This document shows, piece after piece, positions 12,791 to 25,995 of a stretch of 64,000 bases of DNA. Every line of letters starts with the position of its first letter. Within the stretch, counting starts at the first letter, position 1. The stretch spans positions 45,517 through 109,516 of the forward strand of contig CAJNOP010000706.1 of the NCBI GenBank assembly GCA_905250075.1, written 5' to 3'. Both the position numbers and the translations under genes were made by a program. Origin of the DNA: Rotaria sp. Silwood1. Its lineage: Eukaryota > Rotifera > Eurotatoria > Philodinida > Philodinidae. Below the pieces are notes generated by a model. It ran no database searches and was not told the DNA's origin. It worked only from the letters and a program-made list of their open reading frames with translations.

Positions 12791-14517
12791 GAAAAATTTA
12801 GATATAATTATATTTTCAAAACTAGCCATATACATATATATCATGCATTTTTATTTGTTATATGATGTTTAATGAGTTCGTTTTTTTATCTTTGCCAATA
12901 AAGAAATGTCAAATGACTGTTGTAGACAAAAAAGAAAATTAGTTTTCTTTTTTTTTCTTTTTTCTTTGTTGATGTGTTCGTCATTCATTAACAATATAAT
13001 GTTCACTAGTCTTTTGCTAAAACAATCAAAAATTAATCATATTCTTGTTGGCCTACAAAAGAATATCGATCATAAATGATAGTCATTTGTCTTACTCTTT
13101 ATTGAAAAGAACAGCTGTATGATCTAATGAGCAAACTTTCTTTTGAAGGTATTCATATTAATTCCTCAAGGAATTTTTCTTATTTTGAAAAAGTCTATTT
13201 CATGAAACTGTTGATTTGTTTTTACTTAACAATAAATTGTCTGAAGAAGATTAATTATTATGTAAATTTGTTTTCTTTCATAATATCAATATGATGTCAT
13301 ATAGTTCATTACATAGAAAATTTAATTTGTCGACTAGTCAAATTATTAATAAATAACAAGAACATCTGATAGAACAACATGGAATTAATGTCTATAACTA
13401 TCATTTTTTTTTTCTTTAGAAAATAATTATCAATTCAATAATAGTCATATATTTTTAAATAGTATATATTCTTTTTATGATTCGTTGAACTAAACGAGAT
13501 AACATCTTTATTTAATTAAAAGTTCATATATAATTGATGTACTAAATGGTTTCTCTTCTCGTTCATACATCATCAAGAATATAAGTGAAGTATACTCTTC
13601 AAATTTCCGATTAAATGAGCCGGCATTTGACAAGTATAAAATTCGGCTATGATGGCCAAAAATTCTCGTTTTTCTTTTTCTTCTTCGACGCTGAACATAA
13701 AAAAAAAAAGAGAGAGAGAGAGAGATGAAGATCTACTTGTCGATTTTCCTTGAGTATTGTAATTATCTGTCATGCATACTCATTTTTATTTTGTTCCTCT
13801 TTAATTTAGTATATTAGTTTTCAAAAAAAAAAAAAAAAGTGTTAATACTTTGTTATTAACATATTCTATCATGAGAAGAGACTATAGAGAAAATAGTCTC
13901 ATAGGGCACATACACCTCTCTTTTTCGTGCGCGCTTTTTTTTCTCTCTTGTTGCTTGTTCAATTCAATCCATTTTTTCTTTTGTTGATTGAATTGCTATT
14001 TCTCTTTTTATTACATATCTTATATCAATATACAATATAAATTTAGTTCAAATAAAACAAAAAAAAAAAGTCGAGAGTCATTTTAACGTCATTCTCACCT
14101 CGCTTCCCTCTAGACAATATATATATATATATGTATATGTACGTATGTATGTTATAACTTGAAAGAATAGTTTTAGTATTGATCAATATTCAATTCTATA
14201 TCGAGTCAAGTTGCTACTTGAGCGCATGCTTTGATATAACAATTTTTCAATTTGACGGTATGTTGATATGGTCCGAATGTTGTCAAGTATAATTTGTCTT
14301 CTTTTCTCACTTCTTATGCATCTAGTAAAATATATATAAAAGAAAGCAGACACTCGTCTATAATTTCAATATAAGTAAAAGATTAAAAGAGAACACAAGA
14401 GATTGTTTGACCGTTTGATGGTACATCTATAATACTATGCTTTCATTTTCTCCGCCTACCTAATGGATAATTGAAAAAAAAAAAAGAAAGAATCAGTAAC
14501 AATGTTATATAGTTATT

Positions 14518-14553
<36 letters not shown>

Positions 14554-15319
14554 GCATTGTCAGGAGAAAAAGACATATTCAACATTACTACTCTTAATGA
14601 GATCTGACTATTCTATTCAACCCAGAAAATGTCATTTCTTGAATTTGATCATCCGACTTAAAATCATACATATATAAATATATATATATGCTCGTGCCAT
14701 CCCATTAAATTTGTCTTTCTTATTCTCATTTTTTTTTTTGTTGATGTTAGAATGAGTGATGGAATAGCAAATGAACTGACAAGTAGTTAACTAGTACCAA
14801 TGCTTGTTCAATCATTCACACATGCGTGTAAGTTCAATAGGCTTAGATTGTATGTTTTCTCTTTGTCATATATATATATATATGCAATGAAACATACCCA
14901 ATAAAAGATGAGTAACTGACTAATAACCCAGAAAATAAACTAATAGTTATCGTAAACGATGCATAATGAGAAAGAATCGATAAGAACATCATATCCCTCC
15001 ATACACGTACACACATTTTATTAATTCATTGTACCCTTGTGGCTTAATGTAGATCAAATAAAAGAAGAAAATAGATATTCATATATAAACAATTGATTAT
15101 TTTCAAGGTGGTTTGTTTTTTTTTTCTTCTTCTCTTTTCGTTCTTCAATTCATCAACATAATCTGTTTCGATGCTCTCTTAATATGACAATAAGATTTCT
15201 TTGTCATTATCATTCATGCATGTAATCATTAAAACAATGTTGAATTATTTGCATGTAAGTTTTATTTATTATATTTTTTTAATTTATGTTAATCAATAGT
15301 ATTATCAATTTTCAATAAA
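12791..15319. other. Intergenic, microsatellite-rich
   Basis: About 2.5 kb without a recognisable gene. It holds the IPK 3' end, several TA repeats (near 14120, 14530, 14680 and 14870), a CA/TA microsatellite at about 14519-14553, and many homopolymer runs. The right part should contain the promoter of the M13-like gene. Confidence 0.5.
14519..14553. repeat. (CA)n(TA)n microsatellite
   Basis: A run of CA dinucleotides passes directly into a run of TA dinucleotides. It is a simple-sequence repeat with no further structure. Confidence 0.85.
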
Positions 15320-18300
15320 ATGCCTGAGTGTTGTTCATGGTTAAGTCGATTGTGTTGTTGCCGACGACGGTCACAACACACTTATATTTATTTATATAGT
15401 TCAACAATGGATGGTTCATCATCATCATCATCATCATTATCATTATTTAATCGTCTTGCTTGTATTCTTTTTGGATTTTGTCTTACATTTATTCTTATTT
15501 TAACAGCTGTAATTATTTATCATTTGAACAGTAATATTTTTATGATTTCACCAAAACTAAATACAGATGATTCAGGTATAATTTCAATTGCAAAAAAACG
15601 ACAATTACCAGATTTTGTTAATATAAATATAAATCCATGTGAAAATTTTTATCATTTTGTTTGTGATAAATGGATACGACGAAAAATATTTGAAAAAATT
15701 AATGATGATGAAGAAGAAGAATATAAACAAAAATGGAAACGTATTCGACATAGAATACATAATAAATTAATGATGAATATTAGCAATAGCCAATCAATAT
15801 CAAGTGATGGTATAAACAATTTTCTTTTTTTTTTTTTTTTTTTTTTTTTTGTAACTTATTCTCAATTCATCATCTCTCATTATTTAGACATGTGTTGGAG
15901 ATAGATATTGATGAGTGAGATATAAAAAGAAAAATGCTTGATTATAACTATTTGCTTTCTATATTATTAAATGAGAAATAATATATGTATAATTATACAT
16001 ATAATAAACTTCTTTATTAATTTTATTTATTTATTCTATATTTAGGTAATATATCATCATTAGAATTATTTGTTTCAAAATTATATCAATTATGTGAAAC
16101 ACAATTACCATCTCAATTACTTGATGAATTTGAACATCATATTACTTTATTAATTCAACAAGAACCATATCGATCATATTTAACTCTATTTAATCAAACA
16201 AATTCATTAAATTTGACATCATTATCAATTAGTTTTTCATATAATCCATTTTTTAAAATAATACATTCATCATCGAATAATACCAATCAATTATATTCAA
16301 CTATTATTCGAATTGATCATCGTCCATTACCTTCACCTATTGATATATTTTCTAATTTAACAAAATTAAATCAAACAGCATTTATTAATCTTATAAATTT
16401 TAATAATGATTACATGAAATTTTTACAAGAAGCAAATGATACTATCAAATTATATGAACAAGAATATAATCAAGATTCTTTAATTATGAAACGAATATTA
16501 TCTTTCTCCAATTATCATATATGTCTTTCATCATTAAAGACGTTAAATGGTTTAAAAAATTTAATTCAATTATTAAATAATTTTCTTCAAAATCGTTTAC
16601 GTCAATTTAATACAAAATTAATTGATAAACAAATTCGTATACTTGAAACTATAACTGATAATCATACACTTGTTGAACATCTTCGACGTATTCAATTAGA
16701 ATTTAAAATTATTGAACAAATTATACCTTTAGAAAATCAATCTATTGATAATAATAGTTCATGTATACTTTATTTACTTGATAAATTACTTGATAAACGA
16801 ATACAATTAAATGAATTTCCATCAAATATTAATTTATTCTTACATAATAATAATAATCAAGAATATTTTATTTCAAATGATTGGCCTTATTTAATTATGT
16901 TATATGATCGTTTATTAAATAATATTTCAATAGATACTCTTGTTAATTTTATTTATTTTGATTATTATCGACATCTTATTTATCCATATTATCAACCACA
17001 TATTCATCATTTAATTAATTTTAAAATTAATCAAAAAAAAAAATCATATACATATATATATAATATGAATTATTCAACATTATCATGTCATATTAATAGT
17101 TGTTTTGATATTTTAAATTGTTATCATCCATCATTAATTAATCAATTAATAGATGATAAAAATCAGGTAGTTTACAATAGAATTTCGAAATTATTATTTT
17201 ATATAAGGATTACATATAATAAATTTCTAGAACATGATGTCAACCAGGTCAACCAGTACGAGTTTTTCTTTTCTCTATCTATCATAAGGTCTAATCAAAC
17301 TTCATCAAATACAAAATAAAGATGTCAGAATAGGTCGAAAGTTCATATTATTTAGTTTTGTTTTCGATCTATTTCAAATATAATTTTGAAATTTGTATAT
17401 TGTATTAGACAAAATCTATGAAAATATTTCGGAAAGAATGTTTTCAAAATTGATCATAATTGTCATGAAGAACTACTAAAAATCTAGTTATTATCAATAT
17501 ATTAGAAATATTTTCAACTACAATTAAGAAATTCATTTATTTTTGCTTACAAAAATATATCGTCAGTATTGAGAATTACCGAATGCCTAGTGATTCTTTA
17601 TGTTCACTCTTTCCGAAATTTTTCTCAGACTTTGTTTAATATAAAACATACATCTCTCAAAATCATTCGAAATAGATTGAGTTTAATTAAACAAAAATAA
17701 ATGTGAGTTTTTGACTATTTCCAAAATCTTTGTTGTGTACGTAATAAGTTTCGGATAGAAGAAATGGAAAAACTGATATTGATTGACAACATTTTCTAGC
17801 AATATTAATATTGTAAAAAACGACATCATTATGTTCTCATTTTTATTAAACTCATAACCACTTGTTAATAGAACTACGTGAAAAATGAATACAATAATAT
17901 ACTATTTGAACTCGTTTAAGACACTATTTTTAAACGTTTTGAAATGATTGTTCTGAGGATTAGTAAAAAAAAAAAATTAGAGTATATAAAACGAAAAAGA
18001 ACCTAAAAATAACAAGAGAAAGGGGGTGTGGTGTGTAATATGCACTTTCGAGTGCTTTGCAACATCAGTTCTTATTCAATAGAATTATTAAAGTAGATCT
18101 TACTATATGATTACAATCAAGTACTATCTTAGTGCAAAACATATGTTCATACTTGAATGTAATAAAAATTTTTTTAGTTCTATTCATTTGAAAGTAGATG
18201 ATAAATAATAACAATAGAAATACTTCTAGATACTTAGTGTTTACAATATCTTGATATCGACCTAAGCGTATGATACTTGAGATTTAAAACTTATGAGTCA

Positions 18301-19532
18301 TTTCTTCATAAATTAGTACTCATAGTCAAAGATCTGACATTCTTAACGTATATACCGGCCTACTTATATGGAAAATTTTCAGTATTTTCATCTAGGCAAT
18401 ATCATCATTTTTTTTTATTTAAAGAAAAACATCGTAAAAACAAAGTTTAGTATACTCCGATGACTTTTGAAAAATTGTACATGTACTGTTTCAGCTCTGT
18501 AAATATTCCTTTGTACCCTGCACTCTTTTATTTTTTTTTTTATCATGGTCACATTCCTCTTCAGACTAAAGGAATGATTTACTTATACTCGTTCTCACTG
18601 ATTCTACTCGTTGGCCTTTGTATATAACATTTTTTGTTCTGTTCTATTGATAATTTTTTTTCAGTTCTTTAAACCTTGTAAATGTACCGAGCGTATAATC
18701 TCTAATTTCGTAATAATTTGTCTTGTGATAAAAAAAAAAGAAAGAAATAGACTATTCTTATATGAAACAATTAATATATCGTTTTTTTTTTGTTTCATTT
18801 ATATTTTATCTATAGATTCATCTTGATTCAATAAGAACAAGTTTTAAAAATATAATAAATCGTTTTCGTATATTAATTGAACAGTCTGATCATTTATTTA
18901 TAGAAGAAAAAAAACTATTAATTAATGAATTAAATCAAATAAAAATTTCATTTGAATATTATTCAACAAAATTAAATTTTTTTTTTAATTTTAATATATC
19001 TTCATATCTTGAATATATTAAATTATTTTCATTAATACCATATGATCAACAAGAATATTCATATGGTATTGAACCAATTTATAATCAATTAAATCATACA
19101 ATTTTTCTTCCATATAGTTTTATATATTTATCAAATAATTCTATTGAATATTCATTAATGAAATTTTTATTAAATATTCTTTCAAAAACTATACCATCAA
19201 ATCCATTTTATATTGAATGTTTAATTAAATATTTTGATGATCTAAATACAACAATAATTAATATTGATGATGAACATATTATTTATTTATTATTTCGTTC
19301 TAAATTTGTATTCGAACAAAATATTATTCTTGATGAATATTTATGGCCATTTATGAGTGCAAACTCATTAATGAAACATTTTCTTATTGATTATACAGCA
19401 AAAAATTATTGTCATAGTTTTAATGCTTATCATTTATTTCTTAATAATACTTATCTAATTGATGATATTTATTTAGTATTTCATTGTCAACAAGCAAGTT
19501 CAATAAAACAATCGAAATGTAGTGTTCATTGA
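15320..19532 (+). CDS. M13 (neprilysin/ECE) family membrane protein lacking the zinc motif
   Basis: Three exons, 15320-15809, 16046-17166 and 18816-19532, join in phase and give about 775 aa, close to the usual ~750 for neprilysin. It is a predicted type II membrane protein: Cys/Arg-rich cytoplasmic tail, one hydrophobic helix at about 46-68, then the M13 opening motif PCENFYHFVCDKW (about 106-118). The middle exon covers the helical M13 N-terminal domain. The end shows family marks: FLIDYTAKNYC (compare FxxxxAQxWC) and a terminal ...KCSVH (compare KCxVW), with paired cysteines kept. The HExxH zinc motif and the downstream ENxxD motif are absent. The region after PIYNQLNHTIFLPYSFIY, where HExxH should fall, reads IEYSLMKFLLNIL. 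The frame is intact and all splice sites are good, so it looks like an expressed pseudoenzyme. The 1.65 kb second intron holds nothing recognisable. Confidence 0.75.
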
Positions 19533-20549
19533 TTTTTGTTTTTTATTATTATTTTATGTATTACAAAAAAAAAATATACAAAACAACAACTATATTACAA
19601 TAAAGTCTGCTTGTATTATACAGAATAGCGAGAATGTTTATAAGAAATGTGTTTGGCGACAGCCAAATGTAATTATTTTTGTTGTTTCCATTTTTGGATT
19701 TGCTAAATTCTAGCCAAGAATTAATCATACGATACATTTAAATATATCATATCATCGAATCTGTATTTTTCGATTATTGACCTGAATGATGAATTAATAA
19801 TACGTTCAAATGAATGTATCTTTGGTTGTAGTTGATGAACCAAGACAAACAGTTTCATTGTTTGTTGTTTTTGAATCGTATGTATAAAGAATTTCATCAA
19901 ATGGTCGAGAATAAATTCGAATACTATGTATTAATGAGACAACGTTAGGAGAATATAATGTCATAATAAAATTTGATTCAAATAATAATTTTGTAAAATA
20001 TTGTAACATTATCGTTCATAAAAAATATTTGTTATAGTATGTAACAATGATTCGCATCCCTATTTATACCCCTAACTTGGCTCGTACGCAGTGCACTGTC
20101 GCTGAGTTAAGAAAGAACAAAAAAAAAGAAAGAAACAAAAATCGTACTCTCCGTTCTGTTGCATACTCTGCGAACAGCCATCTATCGTCGTCTGCTATAA
20201 CTAGAAACGAAAGCACGTTATTATTTCTCGTGCCTTATTTCTTTTTCTTTTTTTTGTTGTTCTTTCAACTTATTCGACAAAAGTAGTGCATAGATTACGT
20301 CAACTATTGCATATCATTTCTTTTCTATTGTTTTATTTGTACACTAAAAATGTAATACAGTTATAGTTATGTGTGCACCAAACAACCTTATCAACGTACA
20401 AATTATTCGTTCGAGATATTCCTTTTTTTATTCTTTAGTAGGAGGATAAGTATATATCAAAAACAAACAACGACAAAAAGAAAAAACATAGGATACACCC
20501 ATATAACATATAGAGATATATGAAATAGTACATTTTATTTTTATTTCGT
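19533..20549. other. Intergenic between convergent 3' ends (M13-like and eIF4A3)
   Basis: Both flanking genes end towards this segment. A 67-codon open frame on the minus strand lies at 20009-19806, and a slightly GC-richer patch at about 20045-20280 has no recognised identity. Confidence 0.45.
19806..20009 (-). CDS. Short open frame, possible fragment of a protein gene
   Basis: A 67-codon frame starts with ATG at 20009. Its composition looks coding-like (MLQYFTKLLFESNF..., with SLIHSIRIYSRPFDEI in the middle) and is not a low-complexity shadow. I do not recognise a family. It could be a leftover piece of a gene or chance. Nothing upstream or downstream clearly splices to it. Confidence 0.2.
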   Translation of the reverse strand: MLQYFTKLLFESNFIMTLYSPNVVSLIHSIRIYSRPFDEILYTYDSKTTNNETVCLGSSTTTKDTFI

Positions 20550-23500
20550 TCAAATAAGATCAGCAACATTCATTGGCATTTCATCAATTTGTGTTGCATA
20601 ATATTGTTCAATATCTCGTAAGATACGAATATCATCATTTTTAACAAAATCTAAAACAAAAACAAAAATTATTTTTCTTTATATAATCCTATTAATAATT
20701 TTAACTTACTTATAGCAACACCTTTACGACCAAATCGACCAGAACGACCAATACGATGAATATATAATTCACGAGAATTAGGTAGATCATAATTAATAAC
20801 CAAACTAACTTGTTGAACATCAATACCTAGAAATAAAAAAAAAAAATCAATTCACCTTGTTTTTTTTTTTCCTTCTTCTTTCTTATCAATCATATATCTA
20901 TAAATTTACCTCGAGCCCAAACATCAGTTGTTATAAGTACACGTGTATCACCAGCACGAAATTCTTTCATAATAGCATCACGTTCTTCTTGTTTCATATC
21001 ACCATGCATTGATGAAACAGTAAAATTCGCTTCACGCATTTTTTCTGTTAACCAATTAACTTTACGTTTAGTATTACAAAAAATAACAGCTTGTGTTATT
21101 GTTAATGTATCATATAAATCACATAATGTATCAAATTTCCATTCTTCACGTTCAACAGCAACAAAAAATTGTTTTATACCTTCAAGTGTTAATTCATCAC
21201 GTTTAACTAATATACGTATTGGATCTGTCATAAATTTTGTTGTTATTTCAAGTATTTCATGTGGTAATGTTGCTGATACAAGTATAACTTGTGTTTGTGG
21301 TGGTAAATGACGATAAACTTCATAGATTTGTTCTTTAAAACCAAGATTAAGCATTTCATCAGCTTCATCTAATATTAACATTTTTATATGACGTGTTCCT
21401 AAAAAGTAGAATAAAAAAAAAAATTGTAATATGATATTCAAATTCGAACTGAAACTAATTTAATAATTATAGAACGATTTTTTGAAAATATAAATTTTTT
21501 TATCATCATAAGCAATTAGAAAAATTCGTTTGAATTTATAGTATAAAAAAAATTTTTTGTACAATTAGACTTTCATTTTATGATTATTTTACTGAACTTT
21601 GAGACCTAATTGTAGGTTATCATAAGAACAGTTGCAATAATATATTTATCTTCTGAGATAACATGTTTGGTTAAAAATGTTATTATCATACAAGAGTTCC
21701 ATAAATAACGCATATCTACAAAAGGAATCTTCTATTTGAGTAGAAACTCTCAGAATATCGCGAGAGTTATTATTGACAAAAAAATTAGGTTAAAACTCTC
21801 TGTTGCCATTTTGATATAGAATATCGAAAAGAATAGTTTCATGATATGAACTATTGTTGTTTTTTTTTTTAATTTTTATATGCTGTTCTCAAGTATTCAT
21901 ATATTGTAGTTTTAATAGTTTGAAAAATTATGAATGTCGAAATCTTTCTAATTGTTGAAATGAATTTCACATACTCAATTGAGTTGTAGGACAATGATTT
22001 CGAATAAACGACATTAGAAATTCATGTCTAATTTTATCATTGATAATTAGATAATTTCTACAACCTGCTAATGGAATAAGCGTAGGCATTATGCACTAAA
22101 TAACTCTACAAGATAGTGTAATGTTTATAATTTTGAAAAGTAAGATCGAAATTGAGAGTAATAGATGAGATTAAAAGTCATAATATGTTTTCTTTACATT
22201 TGACTACAGGTTTTCGGAGTTGAAACCTACAGGTAGTAGAGTCTTATTGTAAGACGATATATTTTTATTACTGAGAAAATGAAATTGTAAGACACTGATC
22301 TTTCATTTCTATGTGCATGACTACTAAAGCTTGAGTACTGCATAATACTGAAATTTCCAAATTTACTCTTTCTTCCTTATAAAACCATCAAAGATTCTTT
22401 AGTAAAAAGTCTATTTAAACAAGTCGTGTTGTGTAGATATTAATTTTTCTAAAAATAACTATTACTGTAATCCATGTAGAATTAAAATTTAAAATATAAT
22501 ATAGTTGCTATTACTCATCATAGGAAAATTGTTTTATTGTATCTATTTTGAAATACAATTTTTTATCATATTTCTATTTAATTTTCAGAAAATATTATAG
22601 GAAATTAGTTCATCAATTCTAATGAGATACTATCGGTATACGATCTTTTTTGATTATATATCTGTAATGTTTGATGAACGAGAATAATTCTAAATTTGTT
22701 TTCAAATCTATAAATCACGACATTTTGAAATAGCACTATTCAAATATATTAATATTTATAATAGTATAACTAATCCTCCTTCTTCTTTTGTTAATAACAT
22801 AAGATCTCAAAGCTCCTATTAGATTATCATTAATATTTCAAAAAAGAACATTATGACATTTTTTTCTTGTTGTGAACTTTTACAGAGTTCAAAAGAAGTA
22901 ATAATAATTTTTCTTTATCTTTCTACGCAGAATTCTGAAAACTTAGAGGATATATACCATTAAATATTTTAATGAAAATCATAACTTTTTCGTTAAATGA
23001 ATAATTAGAAAAAAAAAACAAAAAGCATGACTTAAACTTTTTGACATCATTATTCTTTAATAGATAAAAAAAAACAAAAGCAAATAGCTTCTTTTTATAA
23101 TGCAATAAATTTTATTTCCGATCTATAATAAATAGAAAGATGTTTCTTTTTATGGCAAAGTTTTATAAATAATTACTTACTATATCATACGAGTGAAAAG
23201 AACTATAAGATCGACCTACTTTTTCTTTTTCTGCATTACTAAACATTTGGCTTAACGTCAATTACTATCGTGAATATATAATGGAATACTCTATCAAATG
23301 TATTTCAATATGAAAATTTCATATATAATGCTCCTGACAAAAATTAACACATTCTGAAAGACTGAAAATTAGTGCTTTTGGAGTGTCATCATAAACAGTA
23401 CAAAGAAATTAAAATTTTAGTTGATGTCATAGAAAGAAAAACACTAAAACCTATGTTGATCTTATATTTTTAATCAGTAATGTATAACTAAGAAATAATT

Positions 23501-25995
23501 TCACGATACGTTTTAGTACATAGTTTTTTATTTTTTAATAAAGTGTTATAGAATAAATTCTTATAACAAGTACAATTATCAATGTTACAAATTTGTTACT
23601 AAAGATTCATATTAAAATATGATCTAATTGTTATTTTCTAAATATTTTTTTTTTCAGTGTTGTAAGCAGTGAAAAAATTTGGACAATCGGAACCTAGTTT
23701 TCAGCATATAGAACGTTAGAATAAACTATCTTTTACAAAATAAAATATCTCCGAATTTTCTACGATATTTTTCAGCTGAGATAACATCGTATATAAAATT
23801 ATATTTCTATATTCTAGATGATGAAAACTTAAGTTTTTGTTTTTTTCACTTAAATCAGTATTTATATTCTTTCGAACGATTATGACAGCAGAAAAAAAAA
23901 TCTTGTTGAATAATATTGTATATACAATATGTGGTGAGTATCTTTACGACAAAAAAAAATCAATATCTCCACATTAATTCAACTCATTTCTTCCTAACTG
24001 ATTGAAAACAGTACAGAATTTCGTTCTAAAAGTCTTAAAATAGCAGTGATTTCATAAAATCTATATATATAATGTTCAGTATCTGTCTGACGTCTCTGTG
24101 CCCAGATCAAATAAGACTAAGGAGAAGGTCCTCAAGGGCTGTTATATGGGGGGTATCCATAGGTCCTCAAGAGCTACTATACGGAAGTATCTATAAGTCC
24201 TCAAGGGCTATTGTATGGGCTATCTATAGGACATGAAGAACTATAATATGGAGGTAGCCATAGGTTCTCACGGGACTGAGGCAATAAGGATACAAGGCTA
24301 TAAGGCCGAATGCTACGTGGACTATAAAAATATGTGCGATATAAGAGTATGAAGCCGTAGGGCTGTCTATCTGTATACATAATATCGAGTGTCTGTTCCT
24401 GAATGAAAAGTTAAACGTTTTAGATCATACGTTGAAGGAGAAAACAGCCGTGCGGTATGCACAGGATCTCGCTAGTAAGTATATTATCGTTTTCGTTCGC
24501 ATCTGTAGGTACTTAAATATCTAGGTCGCATGTAGATTCTTTTGAATTTTTAACGAATGTACTTCGATCTAGAGACCATGATAATAGTGTTCTACGTCTG
24601 ATATTATCATGATATAACGATTTAGAGCACAATTTATTAGTGATTAGAATCGAAAATGAAGGATTGTTAGTTCTCACTCTTTAAGATCTCACAGTGATTT
24701 TCTAAGGTGTCCAATTTTTTTTCGAATAAAATTAGTAATATCTTCAGAAACTTGATTTTGAGGATAGTATTCCGAAAAAAAGCAAGAATCTCCATAGCTC
24801 AAATTTTTAGAAAAAATACATATGTTATTAGTTCAACGTATAGTAAAAATTTTAAATGTCTATCTCTCTTTCTCGTCACGAGATATCAAACACCAAATGT
24901 GTTTAAAATCGCGATATAAGTCAAATCGATGGAATATTCAGAACTCAACAGTTCAATCTTAAAGTTATATTATATATATAACTCAGTAGTACAGCTTAAT
25001 TAGTCAAAAGTTTAAAATCGACGGTAGAAATCTTTCTTAAAACAGCTTTTGCCAATATTCATAAACCTCTTCAGTTACAACCTTTTAATCTCAATGGATA
25101 TTCGATATAATTACTCAAATATCAATATAAACAAAAAGACCACTATGCAGTATGTATAGTAGGAAAAATAATCATTGCAATCGCAACGCTCAGCTGAAAA
25201 CGTTCTTTCATAAAAACTGCCGGACTCAAATTTTTGTATTTTTTATTAAAAAATTCTAAAGTCTCATCGATCAGTGGGAAAAAATCAGTCCGACTAATTA
25301 AATCAGATATTGATTTTCTTTTTTTTCTGTTGTACATATATGTTACAGTCAAAATTGGAATTCTATTATTGTCCGTACAAATTTAAAAACTTAACCATAA
25401 CATATATTTATGACACATTAATCGAATAGATGACGATTATCCGAAAATATAAAAAAAAAATCTAATACATACGTAAAGATCTTCGATTGATCATATCAAT
25501 AACTCTTCCTGGTGTTCCACTAACAATATGTTGTCCATGATCAAGTTTACGCATATCTTCACCTGTACTTGTACCACCAATACATGCATGACATTGTACA
25601 CTCATAAAATCACCAATAGCTAAAACAACTTTTTGTATTTGTTGTGCTAATTCACGTGTTGGTGATAAAACTAATGCTTGTGTTTCACGTATATTTGTAT
25701 CTAATTTTTGTAACATAGCAATTGAAAATGTTGCTGTTTTACCTGTACCAGATTGTGCTTGTGCAATAACATCACGTCCTTTAACAATAGGACGTATACT
25801 ACGTTGTTGTATAGCTGATGGTTTTTCAAAACCATATGAATAAATACCACGAAGAAGATTTTCATTTAAATTCATAGCATCAAATGTTGGACATACTTCA
25901 ACATCTTCACTTGTTTCAAATTCAACTGTATCTAAATCATGACCTGTTTTAATTGTACGTTGACGTTTAGATGGACGTTCTTGAATTGATGACAT
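20550..25995 (-). CDS. EIF4A3: Eukaryotic initiation factor 4A-III, exon junction complex DEAD-box helicase
   Basis: Four exons, 25995-25473, 21398-20910, 20826-20710 and 20650-20550, give 409 aa (human 411). The DEAD-box motifs are complete and in order: the Q-motif region [21 protein letters not shown] (80-87), [16 protein letters not shown] (185-188), SAT, and [13 protein letters not shown]. The C-terminus [29 protein letters not shown]-type ending is near-identical to animal eIF4AIII. This and the [20 protein letters not shown] segment separate it from eIF4A-I/II. It clamps RNA in the exon junction complex deposited upstream of spliced junctions. One intron (21399-25472) is about 4.07 kb, far longer than the gene's other introns of 59 and 83 bases. 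Confidence 0.95.
21399..25472 (-). other. 4.07 kb intron of EIF4A3
   Basis: The splice sites fit GT-AG and preserve the reading frame (CGA codon split after C). The interior is AT-rich without a recognisable gene. It includes a short tandem-repeat block at about 24130-24275 and a less AT-rich stretch at about 24080-24480 that may be an old mobile-element remnant. Confidence 0.6.
24130..24275. repeat. Degenerate tandem repeat, ~33-36 bp unit
   Basis: About four and a half imperfect copies of a unit beginning GTCCTCAAGGGCTATTATATGG and ending TATCCATAG follow one another. The copies differ by substitutions and short indels. The block lies in the large EIF4A3 intron. Confidence 0.7.

Noticed and set aside
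13573-13773. 66-codon minus-strand frame with a Ser/Leu run
   Set aside because: It is a translation of a GA-repeat and poly-A region, so simple sequence and not a gene.
20047-20286. 79-codon plus-strand frame in a GC-richer patch
   Set aside because: It is basic and Ser-rich and then runs into poly-T. It has no homology I recognise and lies in a 3'-3' intergenic space.
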